From NCBI GenBank assembly GCA_022561955.1, contig JADFQF010000060.1:1-7263 (forward strand): 7,263 nt of DNA, given 5' to 3'. A program made the translations under genes and the position numbers. How positions within the stretch are numbered: position 1 is the stretch's first letter; the number at the start of each line of letters is the position of its first letter. Positions 5,275-7,263 of this stretch are shown piece by piece. The notes under the pieces were generated by a model. That model searched no databases. It was not told the origin of the DNA and worked only from the letters and a program-made list of their open reading frames with translations. The stretch comes from Chloroflexota bacterium. GTDB lineage: Bacteria; Chloroflexota; Dehalococcoidia; SAR202; UBA11138.

Positions 5275-7263
5275 ATGGTCACCATAGAGTCCACTCCAGA
5301 ATTCGTATCTAACGTTTACCGGAAGATGGAAAGTAATCTCGAGGTCGTCAGGCGGACCCTGGGAGGGCCTATGGGGCTTGCCGACAAGGTCCTCCTCTCC
5401 CATCTGGACGACCCCAACACGACGGACCTGACCCCGGGCGAGAGCTACATAAACCTGCGACCGGACCGCGTGTTACTCCAGGACGTTCTTGGCCAGACGG
5501 GCATGCTGCAGTTCATGCAGACGAAGATGGACAAGATTGCCGTGGCGACGACGATCCACTGCGATCACCTGATTCAGGCGCGGGAGGATGGAGTATCAGA
5601 CCTTCGAGAGTCCCTCGAGGAGAACAGCGAGGTCTACGATTTCCTGCGTTCGGCGGCGGCCAAGTTCGGGGCCGGTTTCTGGGGACCCGGCGCGGGGATA
5701 ATTCACCAGGTGGCTCTGGAAAACTACGCCTTCCCCGGCGAGCTCATGATCGGGACGGACTCACACACGCCCAACGCCGGTGGGCTCGGCGCATGCTCGG
5801 TCGGAGTCGGAGGCGCGGATGCCGTGGAGGTCATGGCCGGCCTGCCCTGGGAGGTCCTCTACCCGAAGCACATCGCCATATTTCTCACCGGCGAGATCAG
5901 CGGATGGACGGCGCCGAAAGACGTCATTCTCTACGTTGCGGGACGGCTTACCGTGTCGGGCGCCACCAACGCCATCGTGGAGTACATCGGGCCCGGAGCC
6001 AGAACGATCAGCGCCACGGGCAAGGCTACCATCACCAACATGGGCGCCGAGCTGGGCGCGACTACCTCTATATTCCCTTACGACGAGCGCATGGGCAGGT
6101 ATCTGAGGGCCACGGGCAGGGGCGACCTTGTCCCCTTGGCCGAGCAGCACAGCCGGCTGCTTGCCCCCGACGAAGAGGTGGAGGCGGACCCCGGCAACTA
6201 TTACGACCTGGTAGTCGAGCTCGACCTCAGCCGGCTGGAGCCTCACGTGGTCGGTCCCCATTCCCCGGACAGGGCCCGGCCGATATCCAGGATGGCGGCC
6301 GAGGTCGCCGACCCGGCAAATGGGTTCGTCGACGAGATATCCTCGGCGCTTATCGGGAGTTGCACGAACTCCTCGTATGAAGACATGAGCAGGGCGGCCG
6401 ACGTCGCGGAGCAGGCCGCGGCCCACGGTCTCGGAAGCGCGACGCCCTTCATGGTGACTCCGGGGTCGGAGAAGGTCCGGGCGACCATCGAGCGCGACGG
6501 CCAGATGGCCTCGCTGATGAAGATCGACGGCACGGTGCTGGCCAACGCCTGCGGGCCCTGCATAGGACAGTGGAAGAGGTCCAAGGAGGCCTCCGATCAA
6601 CCAAACACGATCGTTACCTCGTACAACCGCAACTTCCCCAGGCGAAACGATGGCCAGCCCACAACGATGAACTTCATCGGCAGCCCGGAGATCGTCACTG
6701 CGATGGCGGTTGCCGGACGGCTCTCCTTCAATCCTCTCACCGATGAGTTGCAGGCGGCGGACGGCACGTTTTTTAAGCTCGATCCGCCGAAGCCGGCTCC
6801 GGACGTTCCGTCGCAGGGCTTCGAAGAGGGCCGGTCGGACTACGTGGCTCCTCCCGACGACGGCCGCAGCATCGAGCTTAACGTCGACCCCAACAGCGAA
6901 CGCATTCAGCTCATGCAGCCCTGGCCCGCCTGGGACGGCAACGATTTCAACGATATGCCCGTCCTCATGAAGACCAAGGGCAAGACGACGACCGACCACA
7001 TCTCGCCCGCGGGGCCCTGGCTTCGGTATCGGGGACACCTGGACAAGTTCAGCGATAATATGTTCATGGGCGCTACGAATGCCTATACCGACGAAGCCGG
7101 TAAGGGCGCGAACATCTTGACCGGGGAGAGCGGCCAGGATATCTCCAAGATCGCCCGCGATTACAAGGCCAAAGGCGTCAAGTGGCTGGTCGTTGGGGAC
7201 TCCAACTACGGAGAGGGGAGCAGCAGGGAGCACGCGGCACTCTCACCGAGGCTACTGGGTGGT
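5275..7263 (+). CDS. Aconitate hydratase, mitochondrial type (3' end beyond window)
   Basis: The reading frame is open from the ATG at 5275 to the window end (663 codons). The start has AGGAGG 7 bases upstream. The product interconverts citrate and isocitrate via cis-aconitate in the TCA cycle. Active-site features appear in order: IHCDH (94-98), GTDSHTPN (161-168), MGAELGAT (256-263), the first cluster cysteine Cys363 in GSCTNS, Cys426 and Cys429 in NACGPCIG (the three ligands of the [4Fe-4S] cluster), substrate-binding arginines in YNRNFPRRND (450-459), TTDHISPAG (572-580) opening the swivelling domain 4, and YGEGSSREHAAL (645-656) with the catalytic serine (Ser649 by analogy). Family members are about 750-780 residues, so some 110-120 are missing because the window ends. 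It resembles the eukaryotic mitochondrial form rather than the longer bacterial AcnA/IRP1 type, and it has no transit peptide. All key residues are present, so activity is expected. Confidence 0.96.
   Translation, partial: MVTIESTPEFVSNVYRKMESNLEVVRRTLGGPMGLADKVLLSHLDDPNTTDLTPGESYINLRPDRVLLQDVLGQTGMLQFMQTKMDKIAVATTIHCDHLIQAREDGVSDLRESLEENSEVYDFLRSAAAKFGAGFWGPGAGIIHQVALENYAFPGELMIGTDSHTPNAGGLGACSVGVGGADAVEVMAGLPWEVLYPKHIAIFLTGEISGWTAPKDVILYVAGRLTVSGATNAIVEYIGPGARTISATGKATITNMGAELGATTSIFPYDERMGRYLRATGRGDLVPLAEQHSRLLAPDEEVEADPGNYYDLVVELDLSRLEPHVVGPHSPDRARPISRMAAEVADPANGFVDEISSALIGSCTNSSYEDMSRAADVAEQAAAHGLGSATPFMVTPGSEKVRATIERDGQMASLMKIDGTVLANACGPCIGQWKRSKEASDQPNTIVTSYNRNFPRRNDGQPTTMNFIGSPEIVTAMAVAGRLSFNPLTDELQAADGTFFKLDPPKPAPDVPSQGFEEGRSDYVAPPDDGRSIELNVDPNSERIQLMQPWPAWDGNDFNDMPVLMKTKGKTTTDHISPAGPWLRYRGHLDKFSDNMFMGATNAYTDEAGKGANILTGESGQDISKIARDYKAKGVKWLVVGDSNYGEGSSREHAALSPRLLGG

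Noticed and set aside
5761..7233. A 490-codon open reading frame on the minus strand opposite aconitase
   Set aside because: It lies wholly inside a frame with every aconitase active-site motif. Long antisense frames are expected opposite GC-rich coding sequence, and its translation resembles no protein family.

Overview
This is a bacterial stretch, moderately GC-rich, with clear Shine-Dalgarno sites and sigma70-type promoters. The gene content fits Chloroflexota, perhaps a Dehalococcoidia/SAR202-like lineage: a family III CoA-transferase, a short-chain dehydrogenase, a 7Fe-type ferredoxin and a mitochondrial-type aconitase. That placement is an impression from protein style and gene content; no marker gene was seen.

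Left part (1-2032, all minus strand): a signalling cluster. Transcription would run from a small exported protein of 78 residues (1796-2032), past a hairpin, into a membrane-bound sensor histidine kinase (188-1687), past a terminator-like hairpin (127-154), and into the start of a response regulator (90 down to the window edge). The response regulator is interrupted by an in-frame TAG after 15 codons, although the receiver reading frame continues recognisably beyond it. This is the most striking oddity in the window.

Intergenic 2033-2375 (343 bases) has no convincing gene. It holds the leader of the small exported protein, a near-perfect palindrome resembling a Fur-family operator, and the terminator of the next gene.

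Middle part (2376-4669): a divergent pair. An SDR oxidoreductase (minus) and a CaiB/BaiF-type CoA-transferase (plus) share a 281-base intergenic region with a good promoter for each. They suggest acyl-CoA or hydroxy/keto-acid catabolism, but the substrates cannot be read from sequence.

Right part (4735-7263, plus): a small ferredoxin with its own near-consensus promoter, a structured 3' region and a strong terminator. It is followed by an aconitase (TCA cycle) whose last 110-120 or so residues lie beyond the window. The metabolic genes appear to be separate transcription units.

No CRISPR array, insertion sequence, tRNA or rRNA was seen. I found no strong evidence of a wholly new multi-gene system. 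The best leads are the interrupted response regulator, the small exported protein next to an unusual membrane kinase, and several structured non-coding segments.
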